Below are positions 9,189 to 18,970 of a DNA stretch of 64,000 nt, piece by piece. The stretch comes from Buchnera aphidicola str. Bp (Baizongia pistaciae) (lineage in GTDB: Bacteria; Pseudomonadota; Gammaproteobacteria; Enterobacterales; Enterobacteriaceae), in contig NC_004545.1 in NCBI RefSeq assembly GCF_000007725.1, positions 124,001 to 188,000 of the forward strand, given 5' to 3'. The first letter of the stretch is position 1, and each line of letters begins with the position of its first letter. The notes beneath the pieces were generated by a model. It was not told the origin of the DNA, did not search any database, and saw only the letters and a program-made list of their open reading frames with translations. The position numbers were made by a program, and so were the translations under genes.

Positions 9189-9386
9189 ATGCCTAAAATT
9201 AAAACATTGCGTAGTGCAGCTAAGCGTTTTAAAAAAACCGAATCTGGTAAATTTAAACGAAAACAAGCACATTTAAGACATATTTTAACAAAGAAGAATA
9301 CTCATTATAAGCGTCATTTACGTTCAAAAGTAATGATTTCTAAAAAAGATATTCAAAAAGTTCGTTTATTTTTGCCGTATTTATGA
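9189..9386 (+). CDS. rpmI: 50S ribosomal protein L35
   Basis: Small basic protein of the large ribosomal subunit. From the ATG at 9189 it has 65 residues, as in E. coli, and keeps [22 protein letters not shown] and the C-terminal LPY. A TTG two codons upstream is less likely as start. ATTGGAA shortly before the ATG is the probable ribosome binding site. It lies between infC and rplT, the order conserved in enterobacteria, where L20 controls rpmI-rplT translation. I could not identify the L20 operator in this sequence. Confidence 0.97.
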   Translation: MPKIKTLRSAAKRFKKTESGKFKRKQAHLRHILTKKNTHYKRHLRSKVMISKKDIQKVRLFLPYL

Positions 9387-9428
9387 GTTTAGTTTTTAAA
9401 ATTTCGTACGAAAAAAGAGAGAAACATT

Positions 9429-9809
9429 ATGGCTCATGTTAAAAGAGGAGTAATTGCTAGAGCTCGCCATAAAAAAGTATTAAAACAAGCTAAGGGTTAT
9501 TATGGTGCTCGATCTCGCACATATAGGACAGCGCGTCAAGCGATTATTAAAGCAGGACAATATTCTTATAGAGATCGTCGTCAACGTAAACGTTATTTTC
9601 GAAAATTATGGATAACGCGAATTAATGCGGCAGTACGTGAAAATCAAATTTCTTATAGCAAATTTATGTACGGTTTAAAGAAAGCATCGATTGCTGTAGA
9701 TAGAAAAATGCTTTCAGAACTTGCTATTTTTGACAATGTATCTTTTTGTTCATTAATAAAAAGTTCTAAGGATGCTTTAACAAGCATTGAACTTAACAAA
9801 AATTTGTAA
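9429..9809 (+). CDS. rplT: 50S ribosomal protein L20
   Basis: RNA-binding large-subunit protein needed early in 50S assembly, and autoregulator of the rpmI-rplT unit in E. coli. The basic N-terminal region is nearly identical to E. coli ([38 protein letters not shown]). It has 126 residues against 118, with a short non-conserved tail. The ATG follows AAAAAGAGAG. Last gene of the thrS cluster before the terminator at 9864-9886. Confidence 0.97.
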   Translation: MAHVKRGVIARARHKKVLKQAKGYYGARSRTYRTARQAIIKAGQYSYRDRRQRKRYFRKLWITRINAAVRENQISYSKFMYGLKKASIAVDRKMLSELAIFDNVSFCSLIKSSKDALTSIELNKNL

Positions 9810-9863
9810 ATTTTTATGTATGAATATATTTTGTAAAAGTTTAAATAAATAGTTTTTTTTTAG

Positions 9864-9886
9864 GCCTCCATATTGGAGGCTTTTTT
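9864..9886 (+). terminator. Rho-independent terminator after rplT, probable relic of the pheST attenuator
   Basis: A 7-base perfect stem, GCCTCCA / TGGAGGC, with loop TAT, then six T. It lies 55 bases after rplT and about 95 before pheS. E. coli has at this place the pheM leader peptide and the attenuator controlling pheST, whose terminator stem is similar in sequence. Here the only short frame before the hairpin (from 9817) is six codons without Phe, so termination is probably no longer coupled to Phe-tRNA charging. Confidence 0.85.
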
Positions 9887-9981
9887 CAATATAATTAGTA
9901 TTATTTAATAATAAATAATAATTTTAAATAATTTAATAATAAACAATAATATATTGTGAATTTTATAAGAGAATATTAACA

Positions 9982-10968
9982 ATGTGTGATGCGCTAAAAT
10001 CTATTAAAAAAATTAAAAAAGAAATTCAACGAACTACTACTGTTGAGGAATTAAAGACATTACGAATTAAATATTTAGGAAAAAAGGGCTATTTAGCTTC
10101 AAAAATGCAAAAATTGTTTTCTTTATCATTAGATAAAAAAAAAATATATGGGTCAATTATTAACAAATTTAAATCAGATTTGAATATTGAATTAGATTTA
10201 CATAAAAAAATTCTGGACATGATTGCAGTATCGTCTCTTAATAAAAAAGAAAAAAATTTTGATGTATCATTAATTAGTCGTAAAAATGATATTGGAACAA
10301 TACATCCTATTACGTATGTTATTAGTAGTATAGAAAATTTTTTTTTAAAATTAGGGTTTTCAGTTATAACAGGGTTTGAGATAGATGATGATTATCACAA
10401 TTTTGATCTTTTAAACATTCCTAAATATCATCCAGCTAGAGCGGATCACGATACTTTTTGGTTTGATGCTAATCGTTTACTTCGAACTCAAACTTCAAAT
10501 ATGCAAATTAGAACTATGAAAAATGAAACTCCTCCTATTAAAATTATAGTTCCAGGTAAGGTATATCGAAACGATTATGATGCTACTCATACTCCAATGT
10601 TTCATCAAGTTGAAGGACTAATAGTAGATCATGATGTTAATTTTTTTCATTTAAAATGGATTATTGAAATGTTTTTAAAATTTTTTTTTAATAAAACAGT
10701 AAAAATTAGGTTTAAATCGTCGTATTTTCCTTTTACAGTATTGTCAGCAGAAGTAGATATATTAGGAAATAATAAAAAATGGTTAGAGGTTTTAGGTTGT
10801 GGTATGATTCACCCTAAAGTGTTGTCTAATGCTAATATAAATCCTAAAATGTATTCTGGTTGTGCTTTTGGGATAGGAGTAGAAAGAATTACTATGCTAC
10901 GTTATGGAATATCTGATATTCGAGTTTTTTATGAAAATAATTTAAAATTTCTTACACAGTTTAAATAA
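9982..10968 (+). CDS. pheS: Phenylalanyl-tRNA synthetase alpha subunit
   Basis: Catalytic subunit of the alpha2-beta2 PheRS. It has 328 residues (E. coli 327). The N-terminal coiled coil (about 1-85) is followed by the class II core, with RTQTSNMQIRTM, VYRNDYDATH and FHQVEGL (motif 2 region) and the phenylalanine pocket in GCAFGIGVERITMLRYG (motif 3), where the pocket alanine that excludes bulkier amino acids is kept. It lies 14 bases before pheT, so the two are co-transcribed. Confidence 0.97.
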   Translation: MCDALKSIKKIKKEIQRTTTVEELKTLRIKYLGKKGYLASKMQKLFSLSLDKKKIYGSIINKFKSDLNIELDLHKKILDMIAVSSLNKKEKNFDVSLISRKNDIGTIHPITYVISSIENFFLKLGFSVITGFEIDDDYHNFDLLNIPKYHPARADHDTFWFDANRLLRTQTSNMQIRTMKNETPPIKIIVPGKVYRNDYDATHTPMFHQVEGLIVDHDVNFFHLKWIIEMFLKFFFNKTVKIRFKSSYFPFTVLSAEVDILGNNKKWLEVLGCGMIHPKVLSNANINPKMYSGCAFGIGVERITMLRYGISDIRVFYENNLKFLTQFK

Positions 10969-10982
10969 GATGAGTACTAATC

Positions 10983-13391
10983 ATGGAATTTAGTGAAAAA
11001 TGGTTATTAGATTGGTTAGGTTTTTCTATTAGCAATGTTTTTTATGAACAAATGACTAAATCTGGTATAGAAGTTGAAGCAATTGCTAAAATATCAAAAA
11101 ATTTTGAACGAGTAATTGTAGGAGAAGTTGTTGAACGTTTATATGTAAACACTATGCATAATATAGTTTTTTTAAGAGTAAAACTTTCAGAAAAAAAAAT
11201 GATTTTTAGTATATCTTCTAATGACATAGAATTTTCACGTGGAACAAAAATAGCTATAGCTACTCAAGATTCTAAATTATTTAATAATAGATTAATTAGT
11301 ATGTTACGATTTAAAGAAAAGATTTCAGAAGGTATGGTATGTTCATTTAAAGATTTAGGTATTCTAAATATTAAAAATAAAATAGTTGAAATATGTTCTG
11401 AAGTTCCTGTTGGAACTGACATTAGTAAATTTTTGTGGTTTGATGATGATCGTATTATTAAAGTTAGTAGCGCTCCAAACCGTGCCGATGGAATGAGTAT
11501 TTTAGGTATAGCAAGAGATATGTCAGCATTAAATAATTTATGTTTACCTACATTAAAAGAATATCATATTAATATTACTAACCATGAAAAATTTAGAATT
11601 TTAATTAATATACCTGATGTTTGTTTAAATTTTATTGGACGTACTATCCAAAGCGTTAATTTAAATAGGCAAACTCCTCTTTGGATATTAGAAAGACTTA
11701 GAAGATCTTCTATTAGTTCAGAAAATGTTTTGGTAGATATTATTAATTATGTATTGATAGAGTTAGGACAACCAATTTTTTCATTTAATATTCATGGAAT
11801 TGTTCAGAATATAATTATCAGAACTGCCCGAGATAATGAACAGTTTTTTGATAGTTGTTCACAAAGAGTGCCTATTGATAAGCGTACTATATTACTTTCT
11901 GATGACAAAGAAATATTAGTATTGGGAAATCATACTAATTCTTATAATTCGAGATTGTCGTTGAGTTCTCATAATATATTTTTAGGATGTGCACTTTTTA
12001 ATCCAGAATATATAAATAATGATTCGCATTTTAATTTTGGATTTAAAAATAAAATTACAGAATATTACTCTAGAGGAGTAGATTCAGATATTCAATATAA
12101 GGCATTAAATTATGTAACATATTTGGTGTTAAAAATTTGTGGAGGTAATGCTAGTAATGTTGTTTTAGCAAATTCGTCAAGAGTTACTGTTATTCAAAAA
12201 AAAATATTTGTGTTAAAAAAAACGCTTCATAGATATGTTAATAACATTATTAGTGATACTTTAGTAGTAAAATATTTATTACAATTAGGGTATTTAGTTG
12301 AAAAACAAAAACATTGTTGGTTAGTTATTCCTCCTAGTTGGAGATTTGATATCCAAATTCAAGAAGATGTAATTAGTGATTTAGTGCGTGTTTTTGGATA
12401 TCATAACATTCCTGCTTGCGCGTTAGTTACTAATTATAAATTAGTACACGATGATAATATATATACGTCTTTGAATAGAATAAAATTATTGTTAGTAGAT
12501 TTAGGATATAATGAAGTAATTACTTATAGTTTTGTAGATTCTCAAATACAAAAATATTTGTTTCCTAAGAGGAAACAATTTTTTTTATTAAATCCTATTT
12601 CTCGTAAAATGTCGTCTATGAGATTATCTTTGTGGAATGGTTTGTTGTCTAGTGTTTTATATAATCAAAATAGACAAGAGAAAGTCATGCGTTTTTTTGA
12701 AAGTGGGTTGTGTTTTGAAGAGGATGGCAACGAATATTTAGGAGTTAAACAGGATTTGTACTTAGCTGGCGTTATTAGTGGTTATAAGAATGAAACGGAT
12801 TGGAGATCGTTTAACAAGATAGTTAGTTTTTATGATTTAAAAGGTGATATAGAATTAATTATGGCTTTATTAAGAAAATTAGATAAAGTATCATTTAAAA
12901 AAATGTTATTTCAAAATTTATGTCCTAAACAAAGTGCAGCTATTTATTTTGAACGTGAAATGATTGGTGTTATTGGAGTAATTAGTTCTAATATTTCAAA
13001 AAAAATGGGTTTAAAATATAAAACTATTGTATTTGAATTAATATGGAAAAAAATTGCTCAAAGTAATGATTATAGAATTCGAGATGTATCTTTATATCCA
13101 AGATGTTCAAGAGACATTTCTATTATTGTTAATGATTCAATTGCAGCTGATGAAATTCTTAAAGTTAGTAAAAACGTTTTTTTAGATAAAATTGTTGAAG
13201 TTAAATTATTTGATGTTTTTTATGGAAAAAATGTAGGATTAAACAAGAAAAGTTTATCATTGAGATTTATATTTGGAAGTAGTAAAAGAACGTTGTCAGA
13301 GGAAATAATTTCAAATTGTTTAAATGAATGTATACGAATTTTGCAAGAAAAATTTAATGCGATATTGAGGGATCGAAATTTTTTATTTTAA
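10983..13391 (+). CDS. pheT: Phenylalanyl-tRNA synthetase beta subunit with degenerate editing domain
   Basis: Structural and tRNA-binding subunit of PheRS that normally also hydrolyses Tyr-tRNA-Phe. It has 802 residues (E. coli 795) and aligns end to end. The B5 domain and class II-like core are well kept (WRFDIQIQEDV, MRLSLWNGLL, FYDLKGD). The B3/B4 editing domain is not: counting against E. coli gives H265 to F266, G318 to N319, E334 to G335 and A356 to I358, and GQPMHAFD has become GQPIFSFN. The N-terminal OB-fold, where E. coli has HPNADKLRV, is also poorly conserved. Complex assembly and charging are probably intact and proofreading probably lost (inference). In E. coli ihfA follows; here there is none. 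Confidence 0.96.
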   Translation: MEFSEKWLLDWLGFSISNVFYEQMTKSGIEVEAIAKISKNFERVIVGEVVERLYVNTMHNIVFLRVKLSEKKMIFSISSNDIEFSRGTKIAIATQDSKLFNNRLISMLRFKEKISEGMVCSFKDLGILNIKNKIVEICSEVPVGTDISKFLWFDDDRIIKVSSAPNRADGMSILGIARDMSALNNLCLPTLKEYHINITNHEKFRILINIPDVCLNFIGRTIQSVNLNRQTPLWILERLRRSSISSENVLVDIINYVLIELGQPIFSFNIHGIVQNIIIRTARDNEQFFDSCSQRVPIDKRTILLSDDKEILVLGNHTNSYNSRLSLSSHNIFLGCALFNPEYINNDSHFNFGFKNKITEYYSRGVDSDIQYKALNYVTYLVLKICGGNASNVVLANSSRVTVIQKKIFVLKKTLHRYVNNIISDTLVVKYLLQLGYLVEKQKHCWLVIPPSWRFDIQIQEDVISDLVRVFGYHNIPACALVTNYKLVHDDNIYTSLNRIKLLLVDLGYNEVITYSFVDSQIQKYLFPKRKQFFLLNPISRKMSSMRLSLWNGLLSSVLYNQNRQEKVMRFFESGLCFEEDGNEYLGVKQDLYLAGVISGYKNETDWRSFNKIVSFYDLKGDIELIMALLRKLDKVSFKKMLFQNLCPKQSAAIYFEREMIGVIGVISSNISKKMGLKYKTIVFELIWKKIAQSNDYRIRDVSLYPRCSRDISIIVNDSIAADEILKVSKNVFLDKIVEVKLFDVFYGKNVGLNKKSLSLRFIFGSSKRTLSEEIISNCLNECIRILQEKFNAILRDRNFLF

Positions 13392-13599
13392 CAAAAAGGT
13401 TTATATTAAAATATGGCTGTTTTTTTATATAAATTTTTTATATTTATATTTGTTTATTTTAATTATTGGTACTAAGAATAAAACGTAGTTTTAATATCGG
13501 AGTTATCGTCTTGAGTATAATTTTAATATTCAATGTAGTATTTAAGAAAATGTTTAAAAAAACATAGAAAATTTTTTATTAACGTTATTTATAGGAAAA

Positions 13600-13950
13600 A
13601 TGATGGATAATTTTATTTCACATATTTATGCTGTAGAAAATAGTACTACTATTCCTAGTAGCAATTCGTATTCTCTTATATTTATGTTATTGGTATTTTT
13701 ATCAATTTTTTATTTTATGATTTTTCGCCCTCAAAGAAAAAAGATTCAAGAACATGATAGATTAATAAAATCTTTGTCATATGGTGATGAAGTTTTTACT
13801 TCTAGCGGTTTTGTAGGAAAAATAGTAAAGATAACAAAAACAGGTTATATTGTTTTAGAGTTAAATAATAATGTTGAAGTTTTCGTTAAGTCTGATTTTA
13901 TAGTATCTATATTTCCAAAGGGTACGTTAAAAAATATGAAATCAATGTAA
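13600..13950 (+). CDS. yajC: Sec translocon accessory protein YajC
   Basis: Small inner-membrane protein that associates with SecDF-SecYEG. It has 116 residues (E. coli 110): a short periplasmic N-terminus, one membrane helix at about 25-45 (SLIFMLLVFLSIFYFMIF), the conserved FRPQRKK that follows the helix, and a cytoplasmic domain with SYGDEVFTSSGFVGKI. In E. coli yajC is followed by secD and secF; here it stands alone and faces glyS. The frame starts ATG ATG; GGAAAA just upstream supports this start. Confidence 0.93.
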   Translation: MMDNFISHIYAVENSTTIPSSNSYSLIFMLLVFLSIFYFMIFRPQRKKIQEHDRLIKSLSYGDEVFTSSGFVGKIVKITKTGYIVLELNNNVEVFVKSDFIVSIFPKGTLKNMKSM

Positions 13951-14134
13951 AGACATGGATGGATAATTTTTTATATGTTTTAAAATTATCTTAGTAATTT
14001 AAATAATTATGCGAACATTAAATTTTTATATTTTTTATTGCTTGTTTTATATTTAGTTAAATATTATATTAGAATTTTTTTTTAAGTTTTTATAAAAAAC
14101 TTTAATAGGTTATTTTAAGTATTTTTAGACATGT

Positions 14135-16228
14135 TTATATAGTAATGTTAATATTTATATTAGAAAAATTTGAAATAGTAAAAAATAAATTTTGTATTTT
14201 AAATAAAATTGCTAAACGATTATTTTTAATAGAAACAATTTTGTGGTTTATCATTACTTTGTTAAAAAATTCATGGATTAATTGACAAAAAGAATTTAGC
14301 GTAAGCATCATTGATATGTATGTTTCTTTTGAAAAAGGATGTTTATATTTTTTTTCAATAATATTTAATTGTTCAATTAATTTAATTTCTTCGATTTGTT
14401 CAAGAGTTTTCATGTTAATATTGAAGGATATATTTTCTTTAAATTGTTTCAATATATTAGAGACTCGTTTTTGAGTTATTATTAAATTTTGAAGAATTTT
14501 TGGATGGTTTTTAAAAACATAGGTTATGGCTTTTATTTTAGGATCTATGTTAGTTAATATTTTTGTATTATTTTCTAATATTGATTTTATAATTGAATGA
14601 TTGTATTTGTTTTTATCATATATTGAATATATTCTATTAAATAAAAATTGAATTTCTTTTTTTAAAATTATGTCTGAGTTATTTATTTTTTTATATGTTT
14701 TTAGTGATTTTTCTAGTAAATCATATAAATTTATATGTATATTTTTTTTTATAATAATACGCATTATTCCTGTTGCTAAGCGTCGTAATGAAAAAGGATC
14801 TTTTTCGCTTATATTATAATTCTTATTGATACTAAATAATCCTGTTAAAGTATCTATTTTGTCTGCTAATGCTAATGAGTACGAAATAGTATTAGACGGT
14901 AAATTATCTTTAGAAAATTTTGGTTGATATTGTTCTTTAATTGCTATAGCTATATTTTTAGGCTCTAAATCATGTAACGCATAGTACATTCCTATTATTC
15001 CTTGACATTCAGGGAATTCAAATGTCATATTAGTTACTAAATCGCATTTAGATAAATCAGCAGCTCGTATACAATCATTTACATTAGCGTGCGTAAATTT
15101 TGAGATCCAGGTTATTAATTTTTTTATTCTATGTGTTTTATCTAATAGAGTTCCAAGAGTATCATGAAATATAATTTTTTTTAATAAAGGTTTATAGTCT
15201 ATTAATTTTTTTTTTGTATCTTTTTTAAAGAAAAATTCAGCATCAACAAATTGGGCGTGAATTACTCTTTCATTTCCGCGGACAATATTATTAGGATAGC
15301 TAGTTTCGATATTAGATACAACGACAAATGAGTTTAAAATTGTACCATTATTAGTGCTATATATTGGCAAACATCGTTGTTTTTTTTCTATTATGTGTAC
15401 TAATATTTCTTGAGGAAGGTTTAAAAATCTTTTTTTAAATGTAGCAAGAAGTATGGTAGGCCATTCTACTAACGCTGTAATTTCTTCTAGCAATGTAGTT
15501 TTTATTTTTAAGATACCGTTGACGGATTGAGCTGCAATACTAGCATGTTTTTGAATTTTATGTTTTCGTGCATCGTAATCTGCAATTACCTTTCCTGAGT
15601 TTAGTAAAAGCTCAGGATATTGATAAGCGTGATTTAGGATAATTTTATTATTAGTCATAAATTTGTGTCCAGACAATAATCTATTTGTTTCTAATCCTAG
15701 TACATTATTACGTATAATTTCATGATTTAAGAGCATAATTACGTTTCGAACTGGTCGAGAGAATTGAATATCATTATTACTCCATTTCATAAATGTAGGA
15801 ATTGAAATATTTTTAATAGCTAAACGACATAGTTCTATAAGAATTTCTTGAATGGATTTTTTATTTGTAATTTTTGAACACGTTACCCATGAACCTTTAT
15901 TTGTATTTAAGTAAGTAATTTCATGTATTTTGATATTCATTTTTTGCATCCAAAATTTCATGATAGAAGTAGGGTTTCCAAGTTTGTCAAATGCATTTTT
16001 TATTGAAGGCCCCTTAGTTTGTAGGTAAAAATTTGTATCGGAAGTATTAATATCTAAAATCATTACTGCTATTCTTCTAGGTGTTGCAAACCATTTTGTT
16101 TGTTTATATTTCAAGTAGTATGTTTTAGATTTTTCAATAATTTGTTTATTAAAAGATTGTGCGATTGCTTTTAATGATTTAGGTGGAAGTTCTTCTGTTT
16201 CTATTTCTATTAAAAAAGTGTTTTTCAT
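14135..16228 (-). CDS. glyS: Glycyl-tRNA synthetase beta subunit
   Basis: Beta subunit of the bacterial alpha2-beta2 GlyRS; contributes tRNA recognition. It has 697 residues (E. coli 689). N-terminal [13 protein letters not shown], the central SRPVRN, and [14 protein letters not shown] / [10 protein letters not shown] (HD-like region) are conserved. The C-terminal anticodon-binding part is recognisable but more diverged. AGGA precedes the ATG. It follows glyQ with a 45-base gap in one transcript and converges on yajC. Confidence 0.96.
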
Positions 16229-16273
16229 AATTAATTAGTCCTACTATTAATTTAAACTTTTAAAAAAATAAAT

Positions 16274-17152
16274 TTATTTTTGTTTTTTGTAGTAATTTGT
16301 TGCAATCATTTTAGATGTATTACGAATATTTAATATATGTGTTTGACGTTGTGTAGTGGAAAACTTTTTTTTAGCATCTAGTAAATTGAAATAGTGTATA
16401 GAATAAATTAAATGTTCATATGCCGGAAACAATAAATTGTTAAACAATTTCATAATTCTATTTGACTCTTGTAAATGTTTTTCAAATAAGTCGAAATGTA
16501 GTTTAGAATCAGCGTATTTAAAGTTGTATGAAGAATGTTCAATTTCATTATTTAGAAATAAATCACCATAAGTAATAATATTATTATTCATATCTTGATT
16601 CCAAATAACATCATAGATGTTAGATTTATTTTGTATATGCATAGCAATTCTTTCTAAACCATATGTAATTTCAGTAGTGATTGGATTACAATTTATCCCC
16701 CCTACTTGTTGAAAGTAAGTAAATTGTGTTACTTCCATACCATTTAACCAGACTTCCCATCCTTGTCCCCATGCGCCTAATGTTGGATTTTCCCAATTAT
16801 CTTCTACAAATCTAATATCGTTAGTTTTACAGTCAATATTTAATTTTTTTAATGAATTTAAATATAAACATTGTATATTGTGTGGAGATGGTTTTATAAT
16901 TACTTGAAATTGATAGTAGTGTTGTAATCTATTTGGATTTTTTCCGTATCTTCCGTCTGACGGTCGCCTAGATGATTGTACATATGCCATAGATATTGGT
17001 TTAGAACCAATTGTTCCAAAAAAAGTTTTATTATGAAATGTTCCTGCTCCTACAGATATATCTAGTGGTTCAATAATAGTACAGTTTTGATTGTGCCAAT
17101 ATTTTTCTAGTGTACAAATTATTTCATAGAATGTTGTTGAAGTGTTCATTTT
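16274..17152 (-). CDS. glyQ: Glycyl-tRNA synthetase alpha subunit
   Basis: Catalytic alpha subunit of GlyRS. From the ATG at 17152, preceded by AAGGAAAA, it has 292 residues (E. coli 303); an ATG at 17176 would add eight residues but has no comparable ribosome binding site. Highly conserved stretches include [55 protein letters not shown] and [10 protein letters not shown]. First gene of the glyQ-glyS unit, divergent from nfo. Confidence 0.96.
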   Translation of the reverse strand, partial: KMNTSTTFYEIICTLEKYWHNQNCTIIEPLDISVGAGTFHNKTFFGTIGSKPISMAYVQSSRRPSDGRYGKNPNRLQHYYQFQVIIKPSPHNIQCLYLNSLKKLNIDCKTNDIRFVEDNWENPTLGAWGQGWEVWLNGMEVTQFTYFQQVGGINCNPITTEITYGLERIAMHIQNKSNIYDVIWNQDMNNNIITYGDLFLNNEIEHSSYNFKYADSKLHFDLFEKHLQESNRIMKLFNNLLFPAYEHLIYSIHYFNLLDAKKKFSTTQRQTHILNIRNTSKMIATNYYKKQK

Positions 17153-17477
17153 TTCCTTTTTAAAATTACTTAGCATATATAATTTAATTACACAACTATA
17201 TATTTTATTTGGTATTATTATTCAAAAAAAATTATATTTTCATTTAAATATATTTATACGAAGTTTTTTAATTATTTCATGAATTTTAAAATTGCTTTAT
17301 ACTACTTAAGTATATATCAAATCAATATTAACGTTCTATAGATGATATGTATTATTTACTGGTTATCTTTTAATTTAATTTAAAAATACAAACATTTAAG
17401 TTAATTTTAAAAATTATATTTTTTGTTTTGTTATTTTTTTAAATAAATATTTTAAAGTTTAATAGATAGGAAAAAAA
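17153..17477. other. Intergenic region between divergent glyQ and nfo
   Basis: About 325 bases with no open frame or RNA gene I can recognise. It must carry promoters for both directions, but composition is too AT-rich to place them. GATAGGAAAA before 17478 is the probable ribosome binding site of nfo. Confidence 0.45.
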
Positions 17478-18314
17478 ATGAAATACATTGGTGCGCATGT
17501 TAGTGCTGCAGGAGGTTTAGATCAAGTAATATTTCGATCTAAAGAATTAGGCGCAACGGCTTTTTCATTTTTTTTGAGTAATCCGTTAAGGTGGAATTTA
17601 ATACAATTTCGTGATGAAACAATTAAAAAATTTATATTTTTATGTAAAAAATTTAATTATGTTTCTGATCAAATTTTACCTCATAGTAGTTATTTAATTA
17701 ATTTAGGACATCCTTCTGATGAACATTTAAAAAAATCTAGATTATTATTTGTCAATGAGATAATTAATTGCAAAAAATTAAATTTGTCGTTATTAAATTT
17801 TCATCCTGGGAGTCATCTGCGAAAAATAAGTGAACAACATTGTTTAATAAGGGTAGCTGATTCAATTAATTTTGCTTTGCAGAATACTGTTGGAGTAAAA
17901 TTAGTAATTGAAAATACAGCTGGACAAGGGTCTAACATAGGTTATTGTTTTGAACACTTAGCTCAAATTATTCATAAAGTTAAGGAAAAAGATCGTATTG
18001 GGATATGTTTAGATACGTGTCATTTGCATGCATCGGGGTATGATCTTAAAACAGAATTAGGATGCAGACAAACATTTAAAGCATTTAATGATATTGTTGG
18101 ATTACATTATTTATCTGGGATGCATATAAATGATTCTAAAACAAAGAGGAATAGTCGTATTGATCGTCATCATAATTTAGGACAAGGTTATATTGGAAAA
18201 TCTTCAATTAGATGGATTATTAGAAACATTAATTTTAAGCTTTTTCCAATGATTTTAGAAACAACGAATAATAAACTTTGGAAAGATGAAATAAATTGGA
18301 TTAATTCATTATAA
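17478..18314 (+). CDS. nfo: Endonuclease IV (AP endonuclease)
   Basis: Zinc-dependent repair enzyme that cuts 5' to abasic sites. It has 278 residues (E. coli 285). N-terminus MKYIGAHVSAAGGL is nearly identical. Metal-ligand segments are kept: LPHSSYLINLG, NFHPGSH, VIENTAGQGSN, LDTCHLHASGYD, GMHINDSK, DRHHNLGQG and ILETTNN. With Nth at the start of the window it is one of two base-excision repair enzymes seen here. The ATG follows TAGGAAA. Confidence 0.97.
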   Translation: MKYIGAHVSAAGGLDQVIFRSKELGATAFSFFLSNPLRWNLIQFRDETIKKFIFLCKKFNYVSDQILPHSSYLINLGHPSDEHLKKSRLLFVNEIINCKKLNLSLLNFHPGSHLRKISEQHCLIRVADSINFALQNTVGVKLVIENTAGQGSNIGYCFEHLAQIIHKVKEKDRIGICLDTCHLHASGYDLKTELGCRQTFKAFNDIVGLHYLSGMHINDSKTKRNSRIDRHHNLGQGYIGKSSIRWIIRNINFKLFPMILETTNNKLWKDEINWINSL

Positions 18315-18439
18315 ACATAATTAATATTAAGTATTATAGGTATAATGTTATTTATGTTAAATATTTAAAGTTTTTTTCTAATTTATAAATTCTATAGTAA
18401 ATTATTTGTTAATATATTAATTAAACTGAGTAAATAATA

Positions 18440-18733
18440 ATGTTAACTATTTATGGAATTAGTCGTACTAAATGTGGTAAAAAAGCTAGTCGCAGATTGC
18501 GTTTACAGAATAAATTTCCAGCTATAATTCATGTTTCTTTAATTTCTAATATTTCTATTGAGTTAAGTCAAAATGATTTTATTAATATAGAAATGAAAAA
18601 TTCTGATTTTTATAAGAGTGAAGTTATTTTAATAGTAGATAAGGTTAAATATATTGTTAAAATACAGGAAATTCAAAGACATGCATTTAAGTCTAAAATA
18701 TTACATATTGATTTTTTAAAAGTTAGTGTATAA
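18440..18733 (+). CDS. rplY: 50S ribosomal protein L25
   Basis: 5S rRNA-binding protein of the large subunit. It has 97 residues (E. coli 94), the short form without the CTC domain. ASRRLRLQNKFPAII near the N-terminus and EIQRHAFKSKILHIDFLKV at the C-terminus match E. coli. The middle is diverged. It stands alone downstream of nfo and faces yabI. Confidence 0.94.
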   Translation: MLTIYGISRTKCGKKASRRLRLQNKFPAIIHVSLISNISIELSQNDFINIEMKNSDFYKSEVILIVDKVKYIVKIQEIQRHAFKSKILHIDFLKVSV

Positions 18734-18786
18734 TGAATAAAATTCACGTTTAAAATTGATAATTTTATGTTTATTAAGAAATGTTT

Positions 18787-18864
18787 TCGGCACGTAATTT
18801 AATTTGATATCATACTGACATGATTTTAGTCAGTAAATTCAAAATTTTAATGTTTTCGTGCCGA
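18787..18864. other. GC-rich nested inverted repeat between rplY and yabI
   Basis: An outer 8-base stem, TCGGCACG (18787-18794) / CGTGCCGA (18857-18864), encloses an inner hairpin ACTGAC / GTCAGT (18814-18819 / 18829-18834). The 9-mer ATGTTTTCG occurs directly before or within each outer arm (18781 and 18851). The element is about 78 bases long and lies between two convergent genes. There is no T run after it on either strand, so it is not a classical terminator. Its size and 7-8 base closing stem recall a tRNA, but D and T arms are not recognisable. It may be a termination/processing signal, a small RNA, or a decayed RNA gene. Confidence 0.4.
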
Positions 18865-18970
18865 TTATGGTAGTAAATATAATTTAAATTTTAGTATAAT
18901 TATTAATTTTGATACACAAGTCAATTTTAAAATTTATAAATTAGGTTTATTGAAAATATGTATTAAATCT

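Noticed and set aside
14084-14102. AAGTTTTT-ATA-AAAAACTT between yajC and glyS as a terminator.
   Set aside because: The stem is almost wholly A-T with one GC pair and no distinct T run; likely chance.
18787-18864. Calling the nested hairpin a tRNA gene.
   Set aside because: No GGTTCRA-type T arm, no D arm and no CCA; the inner loop is nine bases instead of seven.
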